From CBDFKB01 sp965248715 (GTDB lineage: Bacteria; Pseudomonadota; Alphaproteobacteria; Rhizobiales; Rhizobiaceae): a DNA stretch of 64,000 nt. The stretch lies in assembly GCA_965248715.1 (NCBI GenBank), contig CBDFKB010000008.1, positions 1,302,001-1,366,000 on the forward strand, read 5' to 3'. Numbering within the stretch: position 1 is the first letter of the stretch; each line of letters starts with the position of its first letter. Below the pieces are notes generated by a model. It was not told the origin of the DNA. It saw only the letters and a program-made list of their open reading frames with translations, and searched no databases. The position numbers and the translations under genes were made by a program. Below are positions 46,983 to 55,276 of the stretch, in pieces.

Positions 46983-47825
46983 GGTCTGTGGACATTCACC
47001 TTGATGCGATAAGCGCCGCGACAAGGTTCCAGTTGGCAGCGTAGCTGTTATCGGTTTTATCGTAACGCGTTGCGATGCCACGAAATTCCTTGATCTTGGC
47101 GAAGTAGTTTTCAACCAAATGCCGCCAACAATAGGCCTCTTCATCGTATTCTCGCTGCACAATCCGATTTGATTTGGGCGGGATAACGGCGGTTGCGCCC
47201 CGGTCTTCCAGCTCCTCCAGAAGCCAGTTTGCGTCAAACGCTTTATCCGCCAGCAAAGCGGCGAATGACACGCCCTTGATCAGCGGTGCCACGCCCCTCA
47301 TGTCATGCGCCTGTCCCGGTAGCAGCATGAAACGCACAAGATTACCAAGCGCGTCCACCAGCGCCACGATCTTGGTGGTCAACCCACCGCGCGAGCGCCC
47401 GATGGCCTGATTTTGAGTCCCCCTTTTGCGCCGGTTGCCTTTTGGTGAACCGAAACAATGGTGCCATCAATCATGGCGTATTCGAGGTCTGGGTCATTGC
47501 TCATGGCTTTGAAAAGACTCTCGAAAACACCCTGCTCGGCCCATCGTCGGAACCGGCGAAACTGGCTGTTCCAGTTGCCAAATTTCGTCGGCAGATCGCG
47601 CCAGGGAGACCCCGTGCGCACCCGCCAGAACACCGCTTCCAAAAACAACCGGTTGTCGCCGCCTGTCCGGCCACTGTCTGTTGCCTTGCCGGGGAGCAAA
47701 GGCGCAAGGCGTTCCCAGACCCGGTCATTCAAAACAAATCGCTTTTCGTCCATTACAAACTCCCTTTTGGAAGCTTGAATCAGAAATCAACGCTTTTGGG
47801 AATCCTGAATGTCCACAGACCCTAG
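46979..47825 (-). mobile_element. IS5-family insertion sequence (IS427-like), 847 bp
   Basis: The terminal inverted repeats CTAGGGTCTGTGGACATTCA are identical at both ends over 20 bp, including the flanking CTAG. Two overlapping frames encode the DDE transposase. The element looks intact and is the fourth link of the chain starting at 46546. It is the best candidate source of transposase for the family-1 repeats. Confidence 0.93.
46996..47753 (-). CDS. IS5-family transposase in two overlapping frames
   Basis: The first frame (47379-47753, 124 residues) has the HTH part and the first catalytic region (LFLEAVFWRVRTGSPWRDLP, YAMIDGTIVSVHQ). The second frame (46996-47382, 128 residues) carries LLADKAFDANWL and the C-terminal glutamate region VENYFAKIKEFRGIATRYDK. 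They overlap by 4 bp, and the join corresponds to KGG-TQNQAIGRSRGGLTTK across an AAAAGGGGG run, consistent with programmed frameshifting as in this IS group. Confidence 0.9.
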
Positions 47826-47887
47826 GCTTTGTTGGCAAATATACCAGTAGATTATTTCCAATCCAAACATAGACATCGAAGATTACG

Positions 47888-48160
47888 GTGTTACCTTTGG
47901 AACACATGTTGGGAATTTTGCCACGACGAACGGTAATTATTTTTGCCGTGGCCCTGTTTATTATGCCTGCCATGGTCGATACTTCGACCCCGGCATTAAA
48001 ATGCGTACAGCAGCAATTGGCCAAGCTTGGCTTTGGTACGAGCGGGGGCGATGGCTTGTTGGACAGTAGCACGCCATCGGCCTTCGGCAGTCTCCAAACC
48101 GAGTGCGGCGACAAGCGTTTCAATTTCGACTTGAAGTGGTCCTACAATTCCAGACAGTGA
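47888..48160 (+). CDS. Exported small protein with peptidoglycan-binding-like segment, 3' end lost to an IS3 insertion
   Basis: A 90-residue frame with a signal peptide (about 1-29, RRTVIIFAVALFIMPAMV) followed by LKCVQQQLAKLGFGTSGGDG and STPSAFGSLQ, which resembles the PG_binding_1 repeat of cell-wall proteins. Host sequence stops after about 81 residues, at 48131, where the IS3 left end begins; the remaining residues are IS-encoded. The missing part is not recognisable beyond the right end of the IS, so the gene is probably a 5' remnant. Confidence 0.55.
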   Translation: MLPLEHMLGILPRRTVIIFAVALFIMPAMVDTSTPALKCVQQQLAKLGFGTSGGDGLLDSSTPSAFGSLQTECGDKRFNFDLKWSYNSRQ

Positions 48161-48197
48161 GTTAAGGTGTATCCAACAACAATGAATGGATACTCAC

Positions 48198-48476
48198 ATG
48201 ACAACGAGATGAAGATTTTCGGGCAAATTCAAAGCAACAGTTGCGCTTGAAGCGCTGCGCGGAGACAAGACAGTTCAGGAGATTGCAGCCAAGCGCCAGC
48301 TACATCCGACCCAGGTCAGCACCTGGAAGCGGCAAGCTGTTGAGGGTTTGACCGGCGTATTTTCCGATAAGGTTAGGAAGACAGAAGACAACGAAGCTGA
48401 GGTCAAGGAACTACACGCCAAGATTGGTCAATTGGCGGTGGAAAATGATTTTTTGTCACAAGGGCTGAAGCGATGA
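48198..48476 (+). pseudogene. IS3 orfA with in-frame TGA at codon 5
   Basis: Reads MTTR-stop-RFSGKFKATVALEAL and continues with the HTH (TVQEIAAKRQLHPTQVSTWK) and leucine-zipper part to a TGA at 48474. CGA to TGA at 48210 would explain the premature stop. The ATG of orfB overlaps its end (ATGA). Confidence 0.85.
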
Positions 48477-48785
48477 GCCCGTCTGAACGCCGAGCGATGA
48501 TCCGAAAGGACAATACTTCATTGAGCCTGACGCGCCAATGCAAGCTGGACACCTCTAATTTCCGGTGATTTGAGAGCGATTGTGTGCTTTGCGAGTGTGA
48601 CGGGGCGAGATTCTCTGGATTGACGTGTATTTCTTGGTCATTTGAGCGCCGGATTGTTTGTTCCGGCAGCTCAATTGCCCGAGTTTGGCTCTATGCGGGC
48701 GCAGTTTTCCCGTTGCGCCACGCGAGGCGCTGGAAATTGTAGACGAGATTGGCCATGCCGATTTTGGTGGTGGCGCGGGCGATGC

Positions 48786-48824
48786 CCCTCTCGTGGTTTG
48801 CTAGCAAACCACTGCCGGGCAGTG
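48786..48824 (-). repeat. Small palindromic element, copy A (39 bp) in the transposase 3' end
   Basis: On the minus strand: CACTGCCCGGCAG, then the perfect palindrome TGGTTTGCTAGCAAACCA, then CGAGAGGG. It interrupts the otherwise expected transposase C-terminus (FIRTI then GIARATTKIGMANLVYN resumes after it) and introduces a TAG. The two constant flanks are shared with copies at 49247 and 63794. Confidence 0.8.
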
Positions 48825-49847
48825 AATGGTGCGAATGAACAAAGCCATCGGGCCTTTCAGTTTAGCGAAGGGATGCTCGACGAAGGCGCGGACTTTGGAG
48901 CGTTTTGCGTTAGCCTTTGAGGCACGTTCAGACATCGGCTTGCCCTTCGGTTTCTTGGTATGGATGTTTGATACAAATCCGTTTTTGGTCAGCCAGGTCT
49001 CGTTCTTTTTGGAGCGATAGGCTGTATCGGCCCACACGGTAGAACCGGTGTTGTCACGGCTGACCAGATCCGACAATTGCGCCCCGTCATAGCGCGATGC
49101 ATGGGTAGCTTTCCACGTGCGGATCAGCCCGTGTTCCCGGTCAATCGATATATGGTTCTTGTAGCCAAAGGCCGGAATGGCAATGTCGATCGCGTGTTTG
49201 GTTCCATCAGGCTTTTGTTTGGCCTTGGAATACTTGACCGTCCATCCATTGCCCGGCAGGCAAGCGAAGCGCCGCCGTAAGGGAGCGTCCGTGTCTTTCT
49301 GGGCCAGCTTGGCGGGATTGTCCTTCCAGGCCCCGGGAACCTTGCCTTCCTTGATGTCGGCCTTCTCGCCGTCACTATTGCGCTGCTTGGGCGCGGCAAC
49401 AATCGTGGCGTCAACGATCTGCCCGCCCATGGCGAGGTATCCGGACCTGGCCAGATGCTTGTCGAACCGGGCAAACAGATTGTCCATCGCACGCGCCTGG
49501 GTCAGATGCTCACGAAATAACCAGATCGTCTTGGCATCCGGCACATCATCGCCGATCGACAGGCCCAGGAAGCGAATAAACGAGAGGCGGTCATTGATAA
49601 CAAATTCTGTCTGATCATCGCCGAGATTGTACAGCGCCTGCAGCACCAGAATTTTGAACATCAAAATGGTGTCATAGGCCGGCCGGCCACCTTTCGAACC
49701 ATCAAAGCGCTTCAACGCTTTCGCAAGCGGCATGCGGAAAACCCGCCAGGGCACGATCCGCTCAAGCTTCTCAAGAGGATCACCGGCCTTGCTCAGCCGC
49801 TCATAACGCTCATCAACATCCCAAAAACCCACCTGACCCGCCATCAC
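48801..49847 (-). CDS. IS5-type transposase, C-terminus truncated by a small palindromic insertion
   Basis: A 348-residue DDE transposase (DAKTIWLFREHL, GGQIVDATIVAAPKQR, YRSKKNETWL, HPFAKLKGPMALFIRTI). Two insertions are visible against the related protein at 49976: an in-frame 12-residue segment PLRRRFACLPGNG after KDTDA, and a terminal change TIHCPAVVC-stop. After the second insert the original frame resumes in the DNA (GIARATTKIG), so about 35 C-terminal residues were lost. The conserved glutamate region is kept, but activity is doubtful. Confidence 0.9.
   Translation of the reverse strand: MMAGQVGFWDVDERYERLSKAGDPLEKLERIVPWRVFRMPLAKALKRFDGSKGGRPAYDTILMFKILVLQALYNLGDDQTEFVINDRLSFIRFLGLSIGDDVPDAKTIWLFREHLTQARAMDNLFARFDKHLARSGYLAMGGQIVDATIVAAPKQRNSDGEKADIKEGKVPGAWKDNPAKLAQKDTDAPLRRRFACLPGNGWTVKYSKAKQKPDGTKHAIDIAIPAFGYKNHISIDREHGLIRTWKATHASRYDGAQLSDLVSRDNTGSTVWADTAYRSKKNETWLTKNGFVSNIHTKKPKGKPMSERASKANAKRSKVRAFVEHPFAKLKGPMALFIRTIHCPAVVC
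49247..49283 (-). repeat. Small palindromic element, copy B (37 bp), in frame within the transposase
   Basis: On the other strand from the left: CATTGCCCGGCAG, core GCAAGCGAAGCGCCGC, then CGTAAGGG. In the transposase it is translated as LRRRFACLPGN between KDTDA and WTVKYSKAK, which are contiguous (as KDTDARW) in the sister transposase at 49976-51043. Confidence 0.8.
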
Positions 49848-49923
49848 AAAACCTCCCGCGATTCAACAACGCGAGTGAATCACAGATCAGACAAAATGGA
49901 GAGGTAATTCGAGGTGTCCAGCT

Positions 49924-51178
49924 GGACCCTTCTAAGTACCTATGCAAATCACCTGTTCTATGATTCACTGGGCGTATGGCTCAAAAGAATTTATTTGGAA
50001 TAGACAATCAACTGAAACGCCTGAGTGATTTGGGTGATCAACTGGAAACTTTGGATACGGTCGTTGACTTTGAGGTCTTTCGACCGGATTTGATCATGGC
50101 TTTGCATCGCAGTGATGGTCGTCCACCCTATGACGTTGTCACGATGTTCAAAATACTGGTCATACAGGCGATGAATGATTTGTCTGATGAGCGTCTTGAA
50201 TTCCTGATCAATGATCGGCTGTCGTTCATGCGGTTTTTGGGGTTTGAACCTGGCCAGCGGATGCCGGACGCACGCACCATATGGCTCTACCGCGATCTTC
50301 TGACCCGGGCCGATGCGATTGATACCTTGTTCCAAAAATGTGACGCGATGATTACTGAAAAGGGCTATTTGGCAATGGGTGGCCAGATCGCGGATGCCAC
50401 AATTGTACCTGCTCCCAAGCAACGATTGAAGGATGAAGAGAAGGCTCAGATCAAAGAAGGCAAAAGTGCTGACGAGATTTGGGGCAACTCCCACAAGGCA
50501 CGTCACAAAGACACCGATGCGCGCTGGTCGATCAAATATTCCAGGGCCAAAACTGCCGCCGATGGCAGCAAGAAGGCCGGGCATGTGGATATTGCCATTC
50601 CCGCATTTGGTTTTAAAAATCACATCGCCACAGATCGGCGCTTTGGTTTTATCCGTGGCTTTGAAGTCACCGGGGCCTCTGCTTATGACGGCCGGTATTT
50701 GCGTGATGTTCTCAGCAAAGATAATACGGCATCAGATGTGTGGGCTGACAGTGCTTATCGCTCAAAGAAGAATGAAACATGGCTGGTAAACAATGGGTTC
50801 AAATCCCGCATCCACCAAAAGAAACCAAAGGGTCGCCCCATGCCACAGCGGACAAGAATAGCCAATGCAAAACGCTCAAGCGTTCGTTCCAAAGTCGAGC
50901 ATGTGTTTGGCGATCAGAAAACCCGCATGGGCCTGTTTGTCAGAACCATCGGTATAGCTCGTGCGAAAGTCAAAATCGGCATGATCAATATCGCCTATAA
51001 CATGCGTCGCCTGATCTATCACGAAAGACTGAACGCAGCATAAGTGTGTCCAAAATCTACCAAAATGGCTCAAACCGACAGGGTTTGGGCAAACTCCTTT
51101 GCCCCGTAGGGAAACGATAATTCCAAAAACCAGTAAATCAAGCCGTCATCGCTAATTCGCCGGTTAATAGAACCGTCC
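49924..51178 (+). mobile_element. IS5-type element B (1255 bp) inside the IS3 orfB
   Basis: Imperfect inverted ends GGACCCTTCTAAGTACC and, from the right, GGACGGTTCTATTAACC. Flanked by AGCT on the left and AGTT on the right. Splicing it and element A out restores the orfB reading QCKLLKISRSS. Its transposase is intact. Confidence 0.88.
49976..51043 (+). CDS. IS5-type transposase (intact)
   Basis: A 355-residue DDE transposase with YDVVTMFKILVIQAMNDLSD, GGQIADATIVPAPKQR, the second Asp region DVWADSAYRSKKNETWL and the glutamate helix SKVEHVFGDQKTRMGLF followed by the full C-terminus TIGIARAKVKIGMINIAYNMRR. It serves as the reference for the insertions in the related transposase of element A. 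Confidence 0.93.
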   Translation: MAQKNLFGIDNQLKRLSDLGDQLETLDTVVDFEVFRPDLIMALHRSDGRPPYDVVTMFKILVIQAMNDLSDERLEFLINDRLSFMRFLGFEPGQRMPDARTIWLYRDLLTRADAIDTLFQKCDAMITEKGYLAMGGQIADATIVPAPKQRLKDEEKAQIKEGKSADEIWGNSHKARHKDTDARWSIKYSRAKTAADGSKKAGHVDIAIPAFGFKNHIATDRRFGFIRGFEVTGASAYDGRYLRDVLSKDNTASDVWADSAYRSKKNETWLVNNGFKSRIHQKKPKGRPMPQRTRIANAKRSSVRSKVEHVFGDQKTRMGLFVRTIGIARAKVKIGMINIAYNMRRLIYHERLNAA

Positions 51179-51962
51179 AGTTGCTGAAGATCAGCCGTTC
51201 ATCGATTTACTACACGCCGGTCGGTTTTGATCAGGCCACGATTGATTTGATGCATGAGATCGACCGGATATTTACGAAGTACCCGTTTTTTGGAAGCCGC
51301 CAGATCGCGGCGTACTTACCCCAGTCGGGGTTCTCCGCCGGCGGCACCGTGTGCGCCGTTTGATGGGTATCATGGGGTTACAGGCCATCTACAAGGGGCC
51401 AAATACCAGCAAGAAACATCCCCAGCATCCGGTCTACCCCTATTTGCTCCGGAAGTTGGCAATCACGCGACCCAACCAGGTCTGGTGCAGCGACATTACC
51501 TACATCCCTGTGCGACGAGGCTTTCTCTATCTGGTGGCGATCATGGACTGGGCGACCCGAAAGGTCTTGTCATGGCGGTTATCAAACACCCTGGATGCCA
51601 GCTTTTGCATTGAGGCTTTGAATGAGGCCATCACCAAATACCGAACGCCTGAGATCATGAATACGGATCAGGGCTCCCAGTTCACGGGCAGCGCCTGGAT
51701 CATCACGTTGACCAAGGCTGAGATCAAAATATCAATGGATGGGCGCGGCCGTTATTTGGACAATATCTTCATCGAACGGCTGTGGCGGTCCCTGAAGCAA
51801 GAGGCTGTCTACCCGCATGAAATCACCAATGGGTTTCAGACCAAGCGGATCATCGATGACTCGATGGGCTTTTACAACACCGAGCGCCCGCACACAGCTC
51901 TTGAAAAACAAACACCAAACGAAGCATACTATGGCAACCAAAGAGTGAAACTAGCGACATGA
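51179..51962 (+). pseudogene. IS3 orfB, 3' part, with a frameshift
   Basis: Continues the orfB begun at 48473. The first frame (LLKISRSSIYYTPVGFDQ to YLPQSGFSAGG) breaks near 51345, where one base is apparently missing, and the next frame resumes at RRLMGIMGLQAIYKGPNT. The DDE core is present: WCSDITYIPVRRGFLYLVA, NTDQGSQFTG and the YLDNIFIERLWRSLKQEAVY glutamate. Together with the split by two IS elements and the orfA stop, this copy is dead. Confidence 0.9.
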
Positions 51963-52024
51963 AGCTTAACAATTATACACCTTAGCAAAGCCGCAAAACT
52001 GTCCGAATAAACAGGACCACTTCA

Positions 52025-52222
52025 CCCATCACCGCGACCAAGCCCACATCTATGGCGACCAAAGCGCCTTGCGCAAACTGAGCCAAAATCAAGCCCCTGA
52101 ACAAGCCATGCACCAACCAAGCCGCTACCGCCGCAGGCGCGGCCCGACATTGCATTGACAGTTATAGGCATATCCTTGCTCTTATTGCGGTTCAGGTTTT
52201 GTGGGTAGTTATTATGAACAAC
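52025..52222. other. Short spacer between the two IS3 elements, possible gene remnant
   Basis: A 44-codon open stretch (HHRDQAHIYGDQSALRKLSQ and on, ending RRRRGPTLH-stop at about 52158) could be the 3' end of a gene cut by the IS3 element, but I do not recognise it and it does not continue the frame at 47888. The rest holds nothing visible. The spacer ends with ATTATGAACAAC, repeated beyond the next IS. Confidence 0.35.
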
Positions 52223-52296
52223 TGTCCGTCGTCAGGGTTTTTAGGCTTGATTGCAGCTTAGATTAAGCGAGATATTGGCTCATCATTTTGTTGATC

Positions 52297-53346
52297 TTAT
52301 GCGGCTTGATTGCGGTATTGCAAGCGCCGCTGTTTGAATGTGTTGCGTTTGATCCTTTCGCGTTCGAGCAGAATGGTTTGGTCGCGTCCGAAGTAGACGT
52401 CTGCGGGAGTGAGGTTTTTGAGGCTCTCGTGGTAACGATGGTGGTTGTAGTGCTCCACGAAGCGTTCAATGCTGGCGTTGAGGTCACCGGGTAGGAAGTA
52501 GTTTTCCAACAGGATGCGGTTCTTCAATGTCTGATGCCAGCGTTTGATCTTACCTTGGGTTTGTGGATGGTATGGGGCACCGCGAACGTGATCCATGTCC
52601 TGTGAGCCGAGCCAGTCTGCAAGCTCACCGGAGACGTAACTGGCTCCGTTGTCAGACAGCAATCGTGGTTTGTGCTGAACAGTAACCTGGTCACAGCCTG
52701 ATGCCTGCAAGGCCAGTTCCAGCGTATCGGTGACATCACTTGTCTTCATTGTGGCGCACAGTTTCCAGGCCACTACGTAGCGTGAGAAGTCGTCTAGAAT
52801 GGTCGACAGATAATACCAGCCCCAGCCAACGATCTTGATGTAGGTAAAATCCGTCTGCCACATCTGATTGATGGCCGTCGTCTTGTCACGGAACTCATCG
52901 GCAGCCTTGATCACCACAAAGGCTGGGCTGGTGATGAGGTCGTGGGCCTTCAACAGCCTGTAAACGCTGGCCTCCGAGACAAAGTATCTTTGGATATCAG
53001 TGAACCGCACAGCCAGTTCTCTTGGTGATAGCTCTGGCTCTTCCAGTGCAAGATCGACTATCTGCTGGCGAACCTCGTCCGGAATACGGTTCCAGACACG
53101 CAAAGGCTTGGGAGAGCGATCTTCTAAAGCTTCGACACCGCCGATAAGATGCTTGTCGTACCATCGGTAAAACGTGGTTCGAGGAATGCCCAGTTTATCG
53201 ATAGTTCGCTTGGTCGGTAAATGTGATTGCTCAACCAGCCGTATGATCTCCAGTTTCTCTGATGCAGGATACCTCATTCGATATCCTCCCCATCTGCGAT
53301 CATGCTTTTTTGAGCAGGCGCAGTTCAAGCGTTTGTTCAGCAACAA
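52297..53346 (-). CDS. IS3-family transposase orfB (integrase core)
   Basis: A 349-residue frame containing HTH-like segments (IRLVEQSHLPTKRTIDKLG) and the integrase core: QTDFTYIKIVGWGWYYLS, LLSDNGASYVSG and the glutamate region QTQGKIKRWHQTLKNRI. An internal ATG at 53277 (MRYPASEKLEII) may be the independent start. Fusion with orfA would occur by -1 frameshifting at an AAAAAAG stretch near 53305-53311. Confidence 0.92.
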   Translation of the reverse strand: MLLNKRLNCACSKKHDRRWGGYRMRYPASEKLEIIRLVEQSHLPTKRTIDKLGIPRTTFYRWYDKHLIGGVEALEDRSPKPLRVWNRIPDEVRQQIVDLALEEPELSPRELAVRFTDIQRYFVSEASVYRLLKAHDLITSPAFVVIKAADEFRDKTTAINQMWQTDFTYIKIVGWGWYYLSTILDDFSRYVVAWKLCATMKTSDVTDTLELALQASGCDQVTVQHKPRLLSDNGASYVSGELADWLGSQDMDHVRGAPYHPQTQGKIKRWHQTLKNRILLENYFLPGDLNASIERFVEHYNHHRYHESLKNLTPADVYFGRDQTILLERERIKRNTFKQRRLQYRNQAA

Positions 53347-53647
53347 CCTCTTTCAGATCACGCGCCTCACGGCGCAGACTCTGTACTTCACCGGTGTTGG
53401 CCTCGCGTGTTGTGTCACCTGCCAAGCGCTTCTTGCCCGCTTCGAGGAACTCCTTGGACCAAGAATAATACTGGCTTTGTGCAATACCCTCCTGGCGACA
53501 AAGCTCAGCAATCGTGTCCTCGCCACGAAGTCCGGCAAGGACGATGCGTATCTTGTCTTCAGACGAATAGCGCTTGCGCGTCTTGCGCCGGATGTCCTTG
53601 ACCGTGCGATCAGCCGCATCGGTATGGCGTTTAGGTGTATGTCTCAT
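53300..53647 (-). CDS. IS3-family transposase orfA (HTH and leucine zipper)
   Basis: A 115-residue protein: HTH (RYSSEDKIRIVLAGLRGED, ELCRQEGIAQSQYYSWSKE) followed by a heptad-rich zipper (VQSLRREARDLKEVVAEQTL). It ends in the A6G run where frameshifting into orfB is expected. Confidence 0.92.
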   Translation of the reverse strand: MRHTPKRHTDAADRTVKDIRRKTRKRYSSEDKIRIVLAGLRGEDTIAELCRQEGIAQSQYYSWSKEFLEAGKKRLAGDTTREANTGEVQSLRREARDLKEVVAEQTLELRLLKKA

Positions 53648-53776
53648 TCTTCACTCCTGTGTGGTGAAGATGAGCCAAAAACTCTCCCTTAAGCAATCAT
53701 CCTAATTGATCCCATTGGTGCTGACGGGGAACATTATGAACAACAAAACAAATTGTCCACGCAGCAACCGTCATCG

Positions 53777-55276
53777 TTAGTGAATTGCAGCGTGTAGTAT
53801 TCTCTCAGCAGAGGCTTCGTGTCGGGAAAATTCGGCAACAATTGCCCCCCCTTTTGCCACCAGAATGCGGTCTGATACATCGAGGATTTCAGGTAAATAA
53901 GAGGAAATCACTACAATACCAGCGCCGCTATCGGCAATGTTTCTAATGATATCGCGGATTTCAACTATGGCACCAACATCGACCCCCCGGGTTGGTTCAT
54001 CAAATATGACAAGCTTAGGTGCCTGAATAAGCGTCTTGGCGATCACCACTTTTTGTTGATTGCCGCCGGACAATTTTTGTACAGTTTGGTGTTCGCCAAT
54101 GCCTCTGATTGATAGCTTCTCCTGCAGGGCTAAAACATTTGGTTTCAGCGAGTTTCGATTAACCAGGAAACTGCCCTTCGCCCATTTCGCTAACCAGCCC
54201 AAAGACACGTTTTCAAGAACACCCATGGTTTCGAAAAACCCATCGGCTTTCCGATCCTCGGTTACATAGGCTATGCCGTCCTGAATGGCTTGTGCAGGAA
54301 GTTTGTAACGGATCTCCTTATCATTAAGATAGATACGACCGCCTCCAAAATTGCGCTTGATTTGCCCAACAATTACTTTAGCAATTTCGCTTCGCCCCGA
54401 CCCAATCAGCCCGGCAATTCCAGTGATCTCACCGGGATAAACAGAAAATGACATATTGTTGACCATATTGCCCATTCGCACATCTTCAACCCTCAACACC
54501 GGTTTGCGTGCACGAGTAGTAGCGGGCGTTTTTGGCTTTGCGGGAGCATCACCTGAAATATCTTGCCCAACCATGTGGTTAATCAAGCTCGTGCGATTAA
54601 AGGAGTTGGCATCTCCCGTAGAAATTTTCTCTCCGTTGCGCAATACGGTGATGCGGTCCGCATGATTCAGCGCTTCTTCAAGCGCGTGAGATATGAAAAT
54701 CATCGCGACACCTTTTTGGCGAAGATCGTTCATCAGATAGAAAAGATGATCTGTTTCTTCAGGCGTCAGTGCCGCCGTCGGCTCGTCAAGAATGATAATA
54801 CGCGACTTGTTGTAGACAGCGCGTGCAATCTCAACCATTTGCCGCTGCGCTGCGCTTAAAGCGCCCGCTTTCATAGCTGGATCAATATTAAAATTAAGTG
54901 AGCGCAGTAATTGGCGCGCTTCATTGCGCAGCGAGCGGGCGGAATTGAAAAGCCGTTCGCGACCCAGCACCATATTCTGCGCCACCGATAGCTGTGGTAC
55001 CAAGCTCGTCTCCTGAAACACCATGGAAATACCTTTATCAAAGGCATCGCGTGGCGATTTCAGATCAAAGGGTTCATCTTCGAAAGTGAGAGCACCTCCA
55101 TCGAGGGTAACAACTCCGGCAATGACCTTACATAGTGTAGATTTTCCTGCACCGTTTTCACCAACCAGCGCGTGAATTTCACCAGGACGCAGATCAAAAT
55201 CAACCGCGTCTATGGCCGGAAAACCGCCATAGAGCTTGGTGGCATTTTGTACGCGAAGAAAAGATGATGCCGTCAT
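53777..55276 (-). CDS. Sugar-type ABC transporter ATP-binding protein (two tandem ABC domains)
   Basis: A 499-residue RbsA/MglA-type ATPase. The first domain has Walker A GENGAGKST, LSAAQRQMVEIAR (signature variant) and ILDEPTAALTPEE. The second domain has a degenerate P-loop GLIGSGRSE, the signature KLSGGNQQKV and FDEPTRGVDVGA. This layout is normal for the carbohydrate CUT2 family. It is the last gene of the cluster and overlaps the propeller gene by 4 bp. Confidence 0.93.
   Translation of the reverse strand: MTASSFLRVQNATKLYGGFPAIDAVDFDLRPGEIHALVGENGAGKSTLCKVIAGVVTLDGGALTFEDEPFDLKSPRDAFDKGISMVFQETSLVPQLSVAQNMVLGRERLFNSARSLRNEARQLLRSLNFNIDPAMKAGALSAAQRQMVEIARAVYNKSRIIILDEPTAALTPEETDHLFYLMNDLRQKGVAMIFISHALEEALNHADRITVLRNGEKISTGDANSFNRTSLINHMVGQDISGDAPAKPKTPATTRARKPVLRVEDVRMGNMVNNMSFSVYPGEITGIAGLIGSGRSEIAKVIVGQIKRNFGGGRIYLNDKEIRYKLPAQAIQDGIAYVTEDRKADGFFETMGVLENVSLGWLAKWAKGSFLVNRNSLKPNVLALQEKLSIRGIGEHQTVQKLSGGNQQKVVIAKTLIQAPKLVIFDEPTRGVDVGAIVEIRDIIRNIADSGAGIVVISSYLPEILDVSDRILVAKGGAIVAEFSRHEASAERILHAAIH

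Larger units (their letters stand above)
48547..49919 (-). mobile_element. IS5-type element A (1373 bp) inside the IS3 orfB
   Basis: Ends GGACACCTCTAATT and AATTCGAGGTGTCC are inverted repeats with one mismatch. Flanked by AGCT on both sides (48543-48546 and 49920-49923), a 4-bp target duplication. It lies directly against element B. Confidence 0.9.
48132..52024 (+). mobile_element. IS3-family element interrupted by two IS5-type elements
   Basis: The left end reads TGAAGTGGTCCT and the right end is its exact complement, AGGACCACTTCA; further inside, GGACAGT and AAGGTGTAT also match. Removing the two inserts (48547-49919 and 49924-51178) leaves about 1.26 kb with orfA and orfB, the normal IS3 size. 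The flanking 3 bp differ (ACT and CCC), so one side may have been rearranged or deleted after insertion. Confidence 0.88.
52223..53733 (-). mobile_element. IS3-family element (1.51 kb)
   Basis: Ends TGTCCGTCGTCAG and, from the right, TGTTCCCCGTCAG. It encodes orfA and orfB overlapping in different frames on the minus strand. TTATGAACAAC lies immediately outside both ends, an 11-bp direct repeat that is longer than the 3-5 bp duplication usual for IS3. Confidence 0.88.

Noticed and set aside
47822..48131. The peptidoglycan-binding-like ORF and the 52025-52158 fragment as two halves of one gene split by the IS3
   Set aside because: The frames and sequence character do not join, and the IS3 flanks lack a target duplication, so I could not support continuity.
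46979..48131. Composite transposon formed by the IS elements around 47-53 kb
   Set aside because: The IS copies belong to different families and the DNA between them carries no passenger gene set.
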